Below, one piece after another: positions 20,665-27,968 of a DNA stretch of 64,000 bases (position 1 is its first letter; each line of letters begins with the position of its first letter). The DNA is taken from contig NZ_BMDB01000001.1 in the NCBI RefSeq assembly GCF_014635565.1, positions 806,001-870,000 on the forward strand, given 5' to 3'. The position numbers were made by a program, and so were the translations under genes. The notes under the pieces are model-generated. The model searched no databases, had not been told where the DNA came from, and saw nothing but the letters and a program-made list of their open reading frames with translations. The stretch is from Phocicoccus schoeneichii (GTDB taxonomy: Bacteria; Bacillota; Bacilli; Staphylococcales; Salinicoccaceae).

Positions 20665-21681
20665 ATGAACAAAACGGATTGTCTGATCGTAGGCGGGGGA
20701 CCGTCGGGACTATTCGCAGCATTTTATGCAGGATTACGAGGGTTAGACGTAACGATTATAGAGCACCAAGACCGACTCGGAGGAAAGCTTAAATTTTATT
20801 TAGATAAGATCGTATGGGATATCGGTGGCGTCGAGGCCAATACTGCGGCAAACATTCGCGAGTCCATGGTGAAACAAGGACTCACATTTGACCCGACCGT
20901 TCATTTGAATGAATCAGTGATCAGTGTAAATAAAGAAAGAGACGTGTTTAAAGTAGAGACAACAAAGGACACACATTACGCGAAGACGGTAATTTTAGCG
21001 ACTGGCGTCGGTGTCTTTAGTCCGGTTAAACTTGATTTAAAAGAGACTGAAGACTTTGAGTATGAGAATTTGCACTACTACATCGAAGAAACCAAACACT
21101 ATAAAGATAAGCATGTGTTAATCTCGGGTGGAGGAAATTCCGCACTCGACTGGGCCGCACATCTTGCGGACGGTATTGCAAACGTGACGCTCGTGTGTAG
21201 AAAAGATGAACTCAAAGGATACGAGGCGACAATCAAAGACTTAGAGACAAAACACGTCCGTATTATTAAGCAACGCACGATAGAAGAACTCCGTTCAAAT
21301 CAAGACGGCACATTAATTGACCGCGTGGTTTTATCTGGTGGCGAAGAAATTGATGTCGATATTGTTTTTGTAAACCATGGATACAAGTCAGACAGTGCCT
21401 TATTAGAATCATTAAAAACTGATGTTAAAATGAACGAGCATAACCAAATATTGACAGAAGACCGAGTGAAAACAGGTGTGGATGGACTATATGCAATCGG
21501 CGACCAAGTCCACTATGACAACCGTGTACACCTGATTGCGACGGGATATCCTGAGGCAAGTGAAGCGGTGAATTTTGCGAAATATTATATCGATAAAGAA
21601 GAACGAGATTATGCAACAGTCTCTAGCCACAACGAAAAATTCGATGAATTAAATAAAGAAGTAAGACGTAATTTAGAATAA
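20665..21681 (+). CDS. iruO: IruO-like NAD(P)H-dependent ferric siderophore reductase
   Basis: A 338-residue flavoprotein of the thioredoxin-reductase-like fold. It has an FAD site VGGGPSGLFAAFYAG, an NADPH site LISGGGNSALDWAA, and no CxxC of thioredoxin reductase. It follows S. aureus IruO along its length from memory (KIVWDIGG, NLHYYIEE, the C-terminal VSSHNEKFDE). IruO reduces ferric siderophores (notably hydroxamates) and heme-degradation intermediates to release iron. Divergence from a FhuD2-like importer across a shared Fur box supports this. The alternative is a YumC-type ferredoxin-NADP reductase. Confidence 0.82.
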   Translation: MNKTDCLIVGGGPSGLFAAFYAGLRGLDVTIIEHQDRLGGKLKFYLDKIVWDIGGVEANTAANIRESMVKQGLTFDPTVHLNESVISVNKERDVFKVETTKDTHYAKTVILATGVGVFSPVKLDLKETEDFEYENLHYYIEETKHYKDKHVLISGGGNSALDWAAHLADGIANVTLVCRKDELKGYEATIKDLETKHVRIIKQRTIEELRSNQDGTLIDRVVLSGGEEIDVDIVFVNHGYKSDSALLESLKTDVKMNEHNQILTEDRVKTGVDGLYAIGDQVHYDNRVHLIATGYPEASEAVNFAKYYIDKEERDYATVSSHNEKFDELNKEVRRNLE

Positions 21682-21726
21682 TATAAATAAAGTTAGAGAA
21701 TCACAGTCTGATTTTGAATCATAATA

Positions 21727-21768
21727 AACAAGGGATACCTCTTAAAAGAGACGTCTCTTGTTTTTTTC
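21727..21768 (+). terminator. Terminator after iruO-like gene
   Basis: AACAAG...CTCTT and GAGA...CTTGTT pair as an interrupted stem and are followed by seven T residues. Confidence 0.75.
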
Positions 21769-21779
21769 ATTGTGAATAG

Positions 21780-21980
21780 GATTTGTTTTTAAACTAGGTG
21801 ACTTGGCAGCTCTACTTTTGAAATAAAACTGATTTGTTTCTAAACTAGATGACTTAGACGCTCTACTTTTGAAATAAAACTGTTTTGTTTCTAAACTAGA
21901 AGACTTAGACGCTCTACTTTTGAAATAAAAACGATTTGTTTCTAAACTAGAGATGAAAACTGCCTAATTTTAAAATAAAA
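21780..21980. repeat. Tandem array B, four 51-bp units
   Basis: Units begin at 21780, 21831, 21882 and 21933. Shared words are TTTGTTTCTAAACTAGA, GACTTAGACGCTCTAC and TTTTGAAATAAAA; the fourth copy decays after its first 18 bases. TCTAA and TTAGA form small inverted arms in the second and third units. The array fills the space between the terminators of two convergent genes. Its sequence is unrelated to arrays A and C, but the period is identical. No coding potential is seen. Confidence 0.88.
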
Positions 21981-22018
21981 TACCCCTCAAGCTGTTTAAT
22001 ACAGCCTTGAGGGGTACC
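21979..22018 (-). terminator. Terminator of the VOC-family gene
   Basis: TACCCCTCAAG and CTTGAGGGGTA are perfect arms with a further CTGT/ACAG pair inside. The minus-strand side continues into a T-rich run. The VOC stop codon is 56 bases away. Confidence 0.85.
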
Positions 22019-22073
22019 TATCTTGTTTTTCAAATTATTTCAATCGATAAACACACGGTTTATCTTTTATTCT

Positions 22074-22844
22074 CTAGTTTACAATCATTTCAATTCCTTC
22101 TGGTGTTTCTACTGTTTCGCTCTTAGCGTCTGGCACTGATATGTTAAATGATTTTAAGCCGTATGTGTGCGCTGGATCGATTCTTGCTTTGTTACTCTGC
22201 CACTGGTTCACCGCAATGTGGTGGTGATATTTATTTGAGCCCATGAAATATGCGCTCATGACTTTAGTCGCAATTTCAAATCCATATTTACCGTAGAATT
22301 CTGGATTAATCGATTCGCCACCTTTCAGGTGTAAGTGACCGATCATCGTACCTTCTGGCATACCTGCCCACTCTGTATTCCCACTTGATTCAACAATTCC
22401 AGCAAAGTCTAAAGCTAGAGTGTCCATTGCCACTTGTCCGTTAGACCAAGTCCATGTATCTGGATCTCTATCCACATATACTTCAATACCGTTACCTTCA
22501 GGGTCAACAAGATACGTCGCTTCACTCACTAAGTGATCTCCACCTGATAGAGGAATCTGTCTACCAAACATATATTTGATAAAACGACCAAGATCCGCAC
22601 GAGTTGGAAGTAAGATCGCGATGTGGAATAAACCAGCTTCACTTTGAGCCGCTACTCTACCGTTTTCTAATACTTCAAAAGTGAATGTGTGCGTGCTACC
22701 ATCAAAACCAGCAACGAAACCTGAATCACTTTCTTCTATCAACTTCATACCCAACACATTGATGTAGAAATCTTTCTGTTTATTCAAATCTTGAATGTTT
22801 AATGTGATATTTGTTACATGAGCATTGTCTTTATGAAAATTCAT
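22074..22844 (-). CDS. Two-domain VOC protein, catechol-2,3-dioxygenase-like (CatE type)
   Basis: A 256-residue protein with two vicinal-oxygen-chelate modules (about 8-125 and 165-245). VTNITLNIQDLNKQKDFYINVLGM opens domain one and SEATYLVDPEGNGIEVYVDR carries a metal-ligand Glu. GLFHIAILLP and HHHIAVNQW supply candidate His ligands. It resembles Bacillus CatE/YfiE, which act on catechol or quinone compounds; the real substrate is not determinable. Monocistronic. Confidence 0.82.
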   Translation of the reverse strand: MNFHKDNAHVTNITLNIQDLNKQKDFYINVLGMKLIEESDSGFVAGFDGSTHTFTFEVLENGRVAAQSEAGLFHIAILLPTRADLGRFIKYMFGRQIPLSGGDHLVSEATYLVDPEGNGIEVYVDRDPDTWTWSNGQVAMDTLALDFAGIVESSGNTEWAGMPEGTMIGHLHLKGGESINPEFYGKYGFEIATKVMSAYFMGSNKYHHHIAVNQWQSNKARIDPAHTYGLKSFNISVPDAKSETVETPEGIEMIVN

Positions 22845-22952
22845 TAGAATACCTATCCTTCTTAATATGATTACCGTATTTTAACATTGTTCGACACCGT
22901 TCTATTAACGATTTGCTCAAATCAAAAAATCTCTGATTTAATTAAGTTTGAA

Positions 22953-22981
22953 ATGACAACACCTCATTTTATTTGTATGAT
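22953..22981 (+). promoter_or_regulatory. Candidate SigA promoter of the PurC-like gene
   Basis: ATGACA (22953-22958) and TATGAT (22976-22981) with a 17-base spacer, 34 bases before the start codon. Confidence 0.5.
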
Positions 22982-23014
22982 AGATATATAAATTTATTTT
23001 GCGGGGAGTATACA

Positions 23015-23698
23015 ATGGAACAAATTTATAAAGGTAAGACAAAAGACGTTTATAGAGATACTAACGGAGAGATTGTTCTCTTCTTTAAGGATGACATGAC
23101 AGGTAAAGACGGTGTGTTTGACCCAGGTGAAAACCAAGTTGGACTCACAGTTGAAGGGTCTGGTCTTGCTGGACTTAAAATGACAACGTACTTCTTCGAA
23201 TTATTAAATAAATTAGAAGTTCCAACGCACTTCATCTCTAGCGATTTCGACAAGAATGAGATGCGTGTGCGCGAAGTGACAACGTTTGGTGACGGCCTAG
23301 AAGTGATTTGCAGATACGTTGCGACTGGTAGCTACTACAAACGCTATGGTAAATACATTGAAGATGGCACTAAGCTAGACACTCCAATTGTTGAATTCAC
23401 GTTAAAAGACGACGAACGACAAGATCCAGTAGCTTCAAAAGAAACGCTAGTAGCGTTAGACTTGCTTAACGAAGAAGACTACAACACAATTGCAGCACTC
23501 ACTGTCCGTATCAGTGACGTTGTGAAAGAAAAATTAGCAGATAAAGGCCTAGAACTCTATGATATTAAACTTGAGTTCGGTAGAGATAAAGAAACGAACG
23601 ATATCTTACTCATTGATGAAATCTCAGGTGGTAATATGCGTGTCTTTAAAGAGGATGAAAATATCCATCCCCTAGATATTGGAAATTACTTATTATAA
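23015..23698 (+). CDS. SAICAR synthetase (PurC)-like protein, divergent type
   Basis: A 227-residue protein starting at ATG 23015 behind GGGGAG. IYKGKTKDVY, THFISSDFD, RYVATGSYYKR and LEFGRDKETNDILLIDEISGGN align with PurC landmarks (YEGKAK, THF, RNxxxGS, KxEFG, DExSPD). However, the DDMTGKDGVFDPGENQV loop differs from the usual DxxTAGNG, and the final DEISGGNMR differs from DEISPDTCR. PurC makes SAICAR in purine synthesis. Here the gene stands alone with its own promoter and terminator instead of sitting in a pur operon. It may be the genome's PurC or a paralogue with another substrate. Confidence 0.75.
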   Translation: MEQIYKGKTKDVYRDTNGEIVLFFKDDMTGKDGVFDPGENQVGLTVEGSGLAGLKMTTYFFELLNKLEVPTHFISSDFDKNEMRVREVTTFGDGLEVICRYVATGSYYKRYGKYIEDGTKLDTPIVEFTLKDDERQDPVASKETLVALDLLNEEDYNTIAALTVRISDVVKEKLADKGLELYDIKLEFGRDKETNDILLIDEISGGNMRVFKEDENIHPLDIGNYLL

Positions 23699-23700
23699 AG

Positions 23701-23734
23701 AACTCGGAGAGCACATGCTCTCCGAGTTTTTTCT
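23701..23734 (+). terminator. Terminator of the PurC-like gene
   Basis: AACTCGGAGAGCA and TGCTCTCCGAGTT form a perfect 13-base stem followed by six T. Confidence 0.92.
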
Positions 23735-23841
23735 TGCCTAAATTTCCTACTATAACCTCGCTAACCTCTGAATTACATATACGTTTCTTAAAATAAATAA
23801 GGGGTATATTTTTTATACTATGTCTTTTAGGGGGTAAGCAG

Positions 23842-24453
23842 ATGTTTGGGCTTTCTGATTTACTTTACTTAATTATTTCCGCTTTTATTATTTTGCCTGT
23901 TGTTGCATTTATGAGAGAATTTTCTTATCTAGTCGCAGGTGCTATGATTGGAATTGAAAATCCAAGAGTTACGATTGGCTCAGGACGAAAATTATTTTTA
24001 GTAAATTTAATCGGATTTGGTCAATTGGACTTTAGAAGAAATTATCACCTATATAGTTGGTTTTCATTTGACCAACTAAAAAGAGAAGGCAAATTTGCAT
24101 ATATCTTTCTATATGCGAGTCCAATTGTGTTTAGTACCACAGTTGGACTCATATTAAATGCATTACTTGCAAATGGGTATTTAGATGATTACGCGACGTT
24201 TTTTGATCGGTTTATTTTTTACTTGTTCTTTTATGTGTTATTTGATGCTGTACCGATGACAACTATTAATGGTAAGCCGAACAATGGTAAAATTATTTTT
24301 GATATGCTGCTACATGGAAAGCGAACGGATCCGAATCTTGAAGATTTTATTCCATCGACATCTAATGTCGATGAAGTGTATGAAGAAATTAAGGAAGATT
24401 TAGAAGATATTAAAAAAAATAACACCAAAAATGAGGTGTGGATATATTTATAA
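23842..24453 (+). CDS. Membrane protein resembling an M50 site-2 protease without catalytic histidines
   Basis: A 203-residue protein with about four membrane segments and an acidic, Lys-rich cytoplasmic tail (about 165-203). Residues 25-29 are REFSY where M50 proteases have HExxH, followed by GAMIGIENPRVTIGSGRKLF, which fits the usual sequence after HExxH. FDAVPMTTINGKPNNG matches the second M50 motif region (NLxPxxxxDGG). If this alignment is right, both His ligands are replaced and the protein cannot be a normal protease. ATG follows GGGGG. The next gene overlaps by 16 bases. The family assignment is inference. Confidence 0.55.
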   Translation: MFGLSDLLYLIISAFIILPVVAFMREFSYLVAGAMIGIENPRVTIGSGRKLFLVNLIGFGQLDFRRNYHLYSWFSFDQLKREGKFAYIFLYASPIVFSTTVGLILNALLANGYLDDYATFFDRFIFYLFFYVLFDAVPMTTINGKPNNGKIIFDMLLHGKRTDPNLEDFIPSTSNVDEVYEEIKEDLEDIKKNNTKNEVWIYL

Positions 24454-24866
24454 TCACGCTAAAACTCGCTTTAGGTTTCATCATAATTTTATTAATTATG
24501 CGTTTGCTCGGAAAGCGAAATCTCGCACAACTTAATGCAGGCGACGTTATTTATTTACTTGTATTTGGAGGAATACTAGAAGAAAGTATTTATGATATAA
24601 GTGAAATAAAAAATATGTATGTTGAAAGTGATGGCGGATTTTCAATTGAAAAATATAATACTGCTTATCCGCTTAAAGAATATGATTACCAAATATATGA
24701 ACTAATAAAGAATAATGAAATTAATACAGATACGCTTAAACATATCAATCATGATGAGCATTGGTTATTTAAGCAACTTGAAAAAAGACAGATTACTACA
24801 ATTAACGACGTCTTTTATGCAGACTGGTCATTCGACCGAGGCATTCACATCATTAAATATAAATAG
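24438..24866 (+). CDS. DUF421 (YetF-like) protein with internal deletion
   Basis: A 142-residue protein. Residues 1-50 contain one membrane helix and the DUF421 signature LRLMGKR-type (here IMRLLGKRNLAQLNAGDVIYL). Residues 90-142 resemble the cytoplasmic C-terminal domain (HWLFKQLEKRQITTINDVFYADW). The second and third helices and the first part of the soluble domain expected in DUF421 proteins (usually about 160-230 residues) are absent, yet the frame is continuous. The GTG start at 24438 lies only one base after GAGG, so translation may depend on coupling to the preceding gene. Confidence 0.6.
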   Translation: MDIFIITLKLALGFIIILLIMRLLGKRNLAQLNAGDVIYLLVFGGILEESIYDISEIKNMYVESDGGFSIEKYNTAYPLKEYDYQIYELIKNNEINTDTLKHINHDEHWLFKQLEKRQITTINDVFYADWSFDRGIHIIKYK

Positions 24867-24869
24867 CAT

Positions 24870-24912
24870 AGAAAAATCCCTTTGCTCGCATAATGAGCAA
24901 AGGGATTTTTAA
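24870..24912. terminator. Bidirectional terminator between DUF421 and cold-shock genes
   Basis: AAAAATCCCTTTGCTC and GAGCAAAGGGATTTTT are perfect 16-base arms around GCATAAT. Confidence 0.92.
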
Positions 24913-24924
24913 TAGATATTCTTA

Positions 24925-25125
24925 TTATCTAGCTACAACGTTAGACGCTTGTGGTCCACGTTGTCCATCAGTGATGTCGAATTCTACTGTTTGGCCTTCT
25001 TCTAGTGACTTATATCCGTCACCAACGATTGAAGAGAAGTGAACGAATAAATCGTCTCCATCTGTTCTTTCGATGAATCCAAAACCTTTTTCTGAGTTAA
25101 ACCATTTTACTGTACCGTTATTCAT
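24925..25125 (-). CDS. Cold-shock protein, CspA family
   Basis: A 66-residue single OB-fold protein with RNA-binding motifs RNP1 KGFGFIER and RNP2 LFVHFSSI, an RNA chaperone. The ATG at 25125 follows GGAGG by eight bases; the longer frame upstream is leader. About 100 AT-rich bases precede the start, which fits the long leaders of cold-shock genes, though no specific structure is claimed. Confidence 0.95.
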   Translation of the reverse strand: MNNGTVKWFNSEKGFGFIERTDGDDLFVHFSSIVGDGYKSLEEGQTVEFDITDGQRGPQASNVVAR

Positions 25126-25335
25126 ATTGAATACCTCCGTGTGCATTTGCACAAATATTTGTAACAAATTCATTTATCTAAACTGAGGATATTCAAAAAA
25201 CAATACACAACATTTAAACTCACGATTCTTTATTACTTAATTACTAGTATACACGCATGTCGATGAGTTGTCCAGCAATTTCATCTAACTCCGATTATTT
25301 GTTACGATAGAACTAGAGAAAAAGGAGTGATTGGT

Positions 25336-25890
25336 GTGATTCGTAAAAAAGAACAGAAAGATAACAGAAAAGTTGCTGAGCTCGTTTATATCATTTGGGA
25401 CGGTATGTCTCTTGAGATGATAGAGAAATTTGACAAGGAAACGATTCTAAGTGCGATTGAAGCATGTTTAGAGGACGAGGAATTCCAGACATCCGAGCGT
25501 ACAATCCATGTGTATGAACAAGACGACGCAGTTGCAGGTTGTGTCGTGAGTTATCCTGGAAATACCGAGTTCGGATTTAAGCGTGTGTGGGAAAAACTTG
25601 GATTTGATGAGAAGTTCCATCCTTACAGTCCCCCACTCGAGGTGAAAGAAGCACGTGACGATGAGATGTACATAGATAGCGTTGCGACGTTTGGTGAGTA
25701 CCGTGGGCAAGGCATTGCAACGAAGTTATTAAAGTACCTGTTAGAAAGTGACGATGGGCGCCCTTGGGGCTTAATATGCGAAGTAGAAAACGAGAAAGCT
25801 TTAGGTCTTTATCTGAAATTAGGGTTTAAAAAAGACGAGGACGTCCATTTATACGGACATGAGTATTATCATATGACGTATGTAAAGTAA
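25336..25890 (+). CDS. GNAT acetyltransferase, first tandem copy
   Basis: A roughly 184-residue GCN5-type acetyltransferase. The acetyl-CoA motif is SVATFGEYRGQGIATKLLKYLLE (R/Q-GxGxA form), the C-terminal LGFKKDEDVHLYGHEYYHM. The GTG at 25336 is preferred over 25327 because AGGAG is then about nine bases away and the copy downstream begins the same way (IRK). About half of the residues match the next gene. The substrate is unknown. Confidence 0.85.
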   Translation: MIRKKEQKDNRKVAELVYIIWDGMSLEMIEKFDKETILSAIEACLEDEEFQTSERTIHVYEQDDAVAGCVVSYPGNTEFGFKRVWEKLGFDEKFHPYSPPLEVKEARDDEMYIDSVATFGEYRGQGIATKLLKYLLESDDGRPWGLICEVENEKALGLYLKLGFKKDEDVHLYGHEYYHMTYVK

Positions 25891-25905
25891 GAGAGGGGAA
25901 TTTAC

Positions 25906-26463
25906 GTGATTCGAAAAGCAAGACCGGAGGATAAATACAGAATTGCCGAGCTGATCTATATTATTTGGAATGACATGGAACTTCGGGTGGTAAAAGAGTT
26001 GCCGAAAGAGAAAGTGATTCGTGCGATGGAGCGTTCGATTGTGGACGTGCAGTATCGCGATTACTATGAACATGTTTATGTGTATGAAGTGGACGGCGAA
26101 GTTGCTGGATGTTTAGTGAGTTATCCGGCGGATAGAGAACTTGAATTTGAGCGTAATTGGGAGAAGTTAGACTTGCCGGATGATATAAAAGCCTACGGAA
26201 CACCCTTACCTGTTAAAGAAGCACGAGACGGTGAGATTTATATAGAATCCGTGGCAACGTTTAGTGAATATCGCGGACAAGGCATTGCATCAAAACTGTT
26301 TAAACATGTGCTGGAAACTGATACGAATGCGACGTGGGGCCTCATTTGTGAGAAAGATAACTACGGTGCACAACGTTTGTACGAAAAACTTGGATTTAAA
26401 GTAGACGGAGAAACTGAGTTGTATGGCCATGAGTATAATAGAATGGTGTATAGAGGTGAGTAA
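25906..26463 (+). CDS. GNAT acetyltransferase, second tandem copy
   Basis: A 185-residue paralogue of the preceding gene, collinear over its whole length: AELIYIIWNDM, VAGCLVSYP, SVATFSEYRGQGIASKLFKHVLE and LYGHEYNRMVY. It starts 15 bases after the first copy's stop and overlaps the next gene by one base (TAATG), so three genes form one transcript. The duplication looks old because both copies have diverged throughout. Confidence 0.85.
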   Translation: MIRKARPEDKYRIAELIYIIWNDMELRVVKELPKEKVIRAMERSIVDVQYRDYYEHVYVYEVDGEVAGCLVSYPADRELEFERNWEKLDLPDDIKAYGTPLPVKEARDGEIYIESVATFSEYRGQGIASKLFKHVLETDTNATWGLICEKDNYGAQRLYEKLGFKVDGETELYGHEYNRMVYRGE

Positions 26464-26999
26464 TGAGTGACATCGCTTGGTTAATTGTATTTTGTGAAAT
26501 CGCCTTTTGGGTCGTTATTGCCATCGGGTTGGTTTTTAGGTATATTTTTAGAAAAGAAAAATTAGGATTTATATTTTTAGCATTGACACCAGTGATTGAT
26601 CTGGTGCTTTTAACAGTGACTACGTTTGACTTGATGAACGGAGCAACAGCAGGATATCCGCATGCAATAGCTGCAGTATATATTGCCGTGTCACTTGTGT
26701 TTGGTAGAGATATGATCCGCTGGTTTGATGACCGTTTTAGATATTATGTAATGAAGCAAGGAGAAAAGCCAGGGCAAGTATTTGGATATGATTATGCAAA
26801 ACAATATGCAAAGTCGTTCATCAAACACATTATTGCGTACGTAATAGGAACTGGATTACTTTATCTGATAAAAATACTCGTACATAATAATGAGCAGACA
26901 CAAGCGTTAGATGGAGTGATAAACGTCTGGACGATCGTTCTAGCAGTAGATCTAATCATAACACTCTCAAATTTTATATGGCCAAAGAAAAAGAAGTAA
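26463..26999 (+). CDS. Conserved membrane protein, function unknown
   Basis: A 178-residue protein with five or so membrane segments (about 5-25, 35-55, 70-85, 118-140, 150-172). A cytoplasmic loop contains GRDMIRWFDDRFRYYVMKQGEKPG, a feature I associate with YmcC-like integral membrane proteins of bacilli. No catalytic motif is visible. It is the last gene of the acetyltransferase unit. Confidence 0.65.
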   Translation: MSDIAWLIVFCEIAFWVVIAIGLVFRYIFRKEKLGFIFLALTPVIDLVLLTVTTFDLMNGATAGYPHAIAAVYIAVSLVFGRDMIRWFDDRFRYYVMKQGEKPGQVFGYDYAKQYAKSFIKHIIAYVIGTGLLYLIKILVHNNEQTQALDGVINVWTIVLAVDLIITLSNFIWPKKKK

Positions 27000-27011
27000 T
27001 AACTTATTAAA

Positions 27012-27058
27012 GTGAACTGACCCCCTAAATTCGTATCCGGAATTAGGGGGTCAGTTCA
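27012..27058. terminator. Strong bidirectional terminator between membrane gene and ssrA
   Basis: TGAACTGACCCCCTAA(A)TTCG and CCGGAATTAGGGGGTCAGTTCA pair almost perfectly around TAT. It could serve both the plus-strand operon and the minus-strand tmRNA. Confidence 0.8.
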
Positions 27059-27078
27059 TGGTTTAGATGTTTTTTGTA

Positions 27079-27429
27079 TGGAGACGGCGGGAGTCGAACC
27101 CGCGTCCAAGGGTCTTGCCACATTTCTTTCTACGTGTGTAGTTCTAGTTTAAATTTCGCAAAAATCCTGGTACCGAACGAACCTGAATTTAAGCTAGTCT
27201 GCTTAAGTTCTTCATACACCCTTCAGACTGCAGAGAGTATGCATATCCTACTAAATTTGAATCATCTCAATATGCCGTAGGATTACATAAGAGATGATGT
27301 AGCTGAATTAAGCAGCTACTAAATTGTTTTGTTTGCCAGTTATTATAACTGTTATCGTTGATGACGGAGTCGAAACCTCCGACACGCTTAAAATGCTCAA
27401 CCAACCCCTGTCGAATCCAGAACGTCCCC
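27079..27429 (-). ncRNA. ssrA: Transfer-messenger RNA (ssrA)
   Basis: The minus strand begins GGGGACGTTCTGGATTCGAC and ends in a T-arm GGTTCGACTCC and acceptor CGTCTCC that pairs with GGGGACG (one G-U). CCA is not encoded. The tag frame at 27308-27337 reads GKQNNLVAA then TAA, so the added tag is (A)GKQNNLVAA. It rescues stalled ribosomes with SmpB, whose gene is 68 bases upstream. Confidence 0.97.
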
Positions 27430-27497
27430 TAATTATTAAATGAGTCAATCGACCGCATTTAATATCATATCATTTTTTCTGTTTTCTCTCAATAATT

Positions 27498-27962
27498 TTA
27501 CATGTTACGTTCTTTTAACGCACGGTCGATGTCTCGTTTCATTTGCTTTTGTTTTAAGTCTTCACGTTTGTCATACTTTTTCTTACCTTTCGCAAGTCCG
27601 ATGAGCACTTTACATACACCGTTCTTGATATACAGTCTTAACGGAATTAACGCATGACCGGGATTGTGAAGATATCCAATCAGCTTATCTATTTCTTTTT
27701 TATGAAGCAGTAATTTACGGGGCCTTAATGGATCATGGTTAAATCTGTTTCCTTCTTCATATGGTGCGACGTGCATATTATACACATACATCTCACCTTG
27801 GAAGTCACGGCAGAACGCGTCTTGCAAGTTTGCACTGCCGCGACGGATGGATTTAATTTCTGTTCCTTTTAAAACAATTCCCGCTTCAATCGTATCTTCT
27901 ATAGAGTAATCATGACTGGCTTTTCTATTCTGGCTGAGTACTTTACTATGATGTTTTTTCAT
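27498..27962 (-). CDS. smpB: tmRNA-binding protein SmpB
   Basis: A 154-residue Smp[39 protein letters not shown] and the basic C-terminal tail [13 protein letters not shown]. It is required with tmRNA for trans-translation. It follows rnr by six bases. Confidence 0.97.
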   Translation of the reverse strand: MKKHHSKVLSQNRKASHDYSIEDTIEAGIVLKGTEIKSIRRGSANLQDAFCRDFQGEMYVYNMHVAPYEEGNRFNHDPLRPRKLLLHKKEIDKLIGYLHNPGHALIPLRLYIKNGVCKVLIGLAKGKKKYDKREDLKQKQMKRDIDRALKERNM

Positions 27963-27968
27963 ACGATT

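Noticed and set aside
23842-24866. The overlapping membrane gene pair as a toxin-antitoxin or defence module.
   Set aside because: No toxin, nuclease or regulator motifs; both proteins fit known membrane families better.
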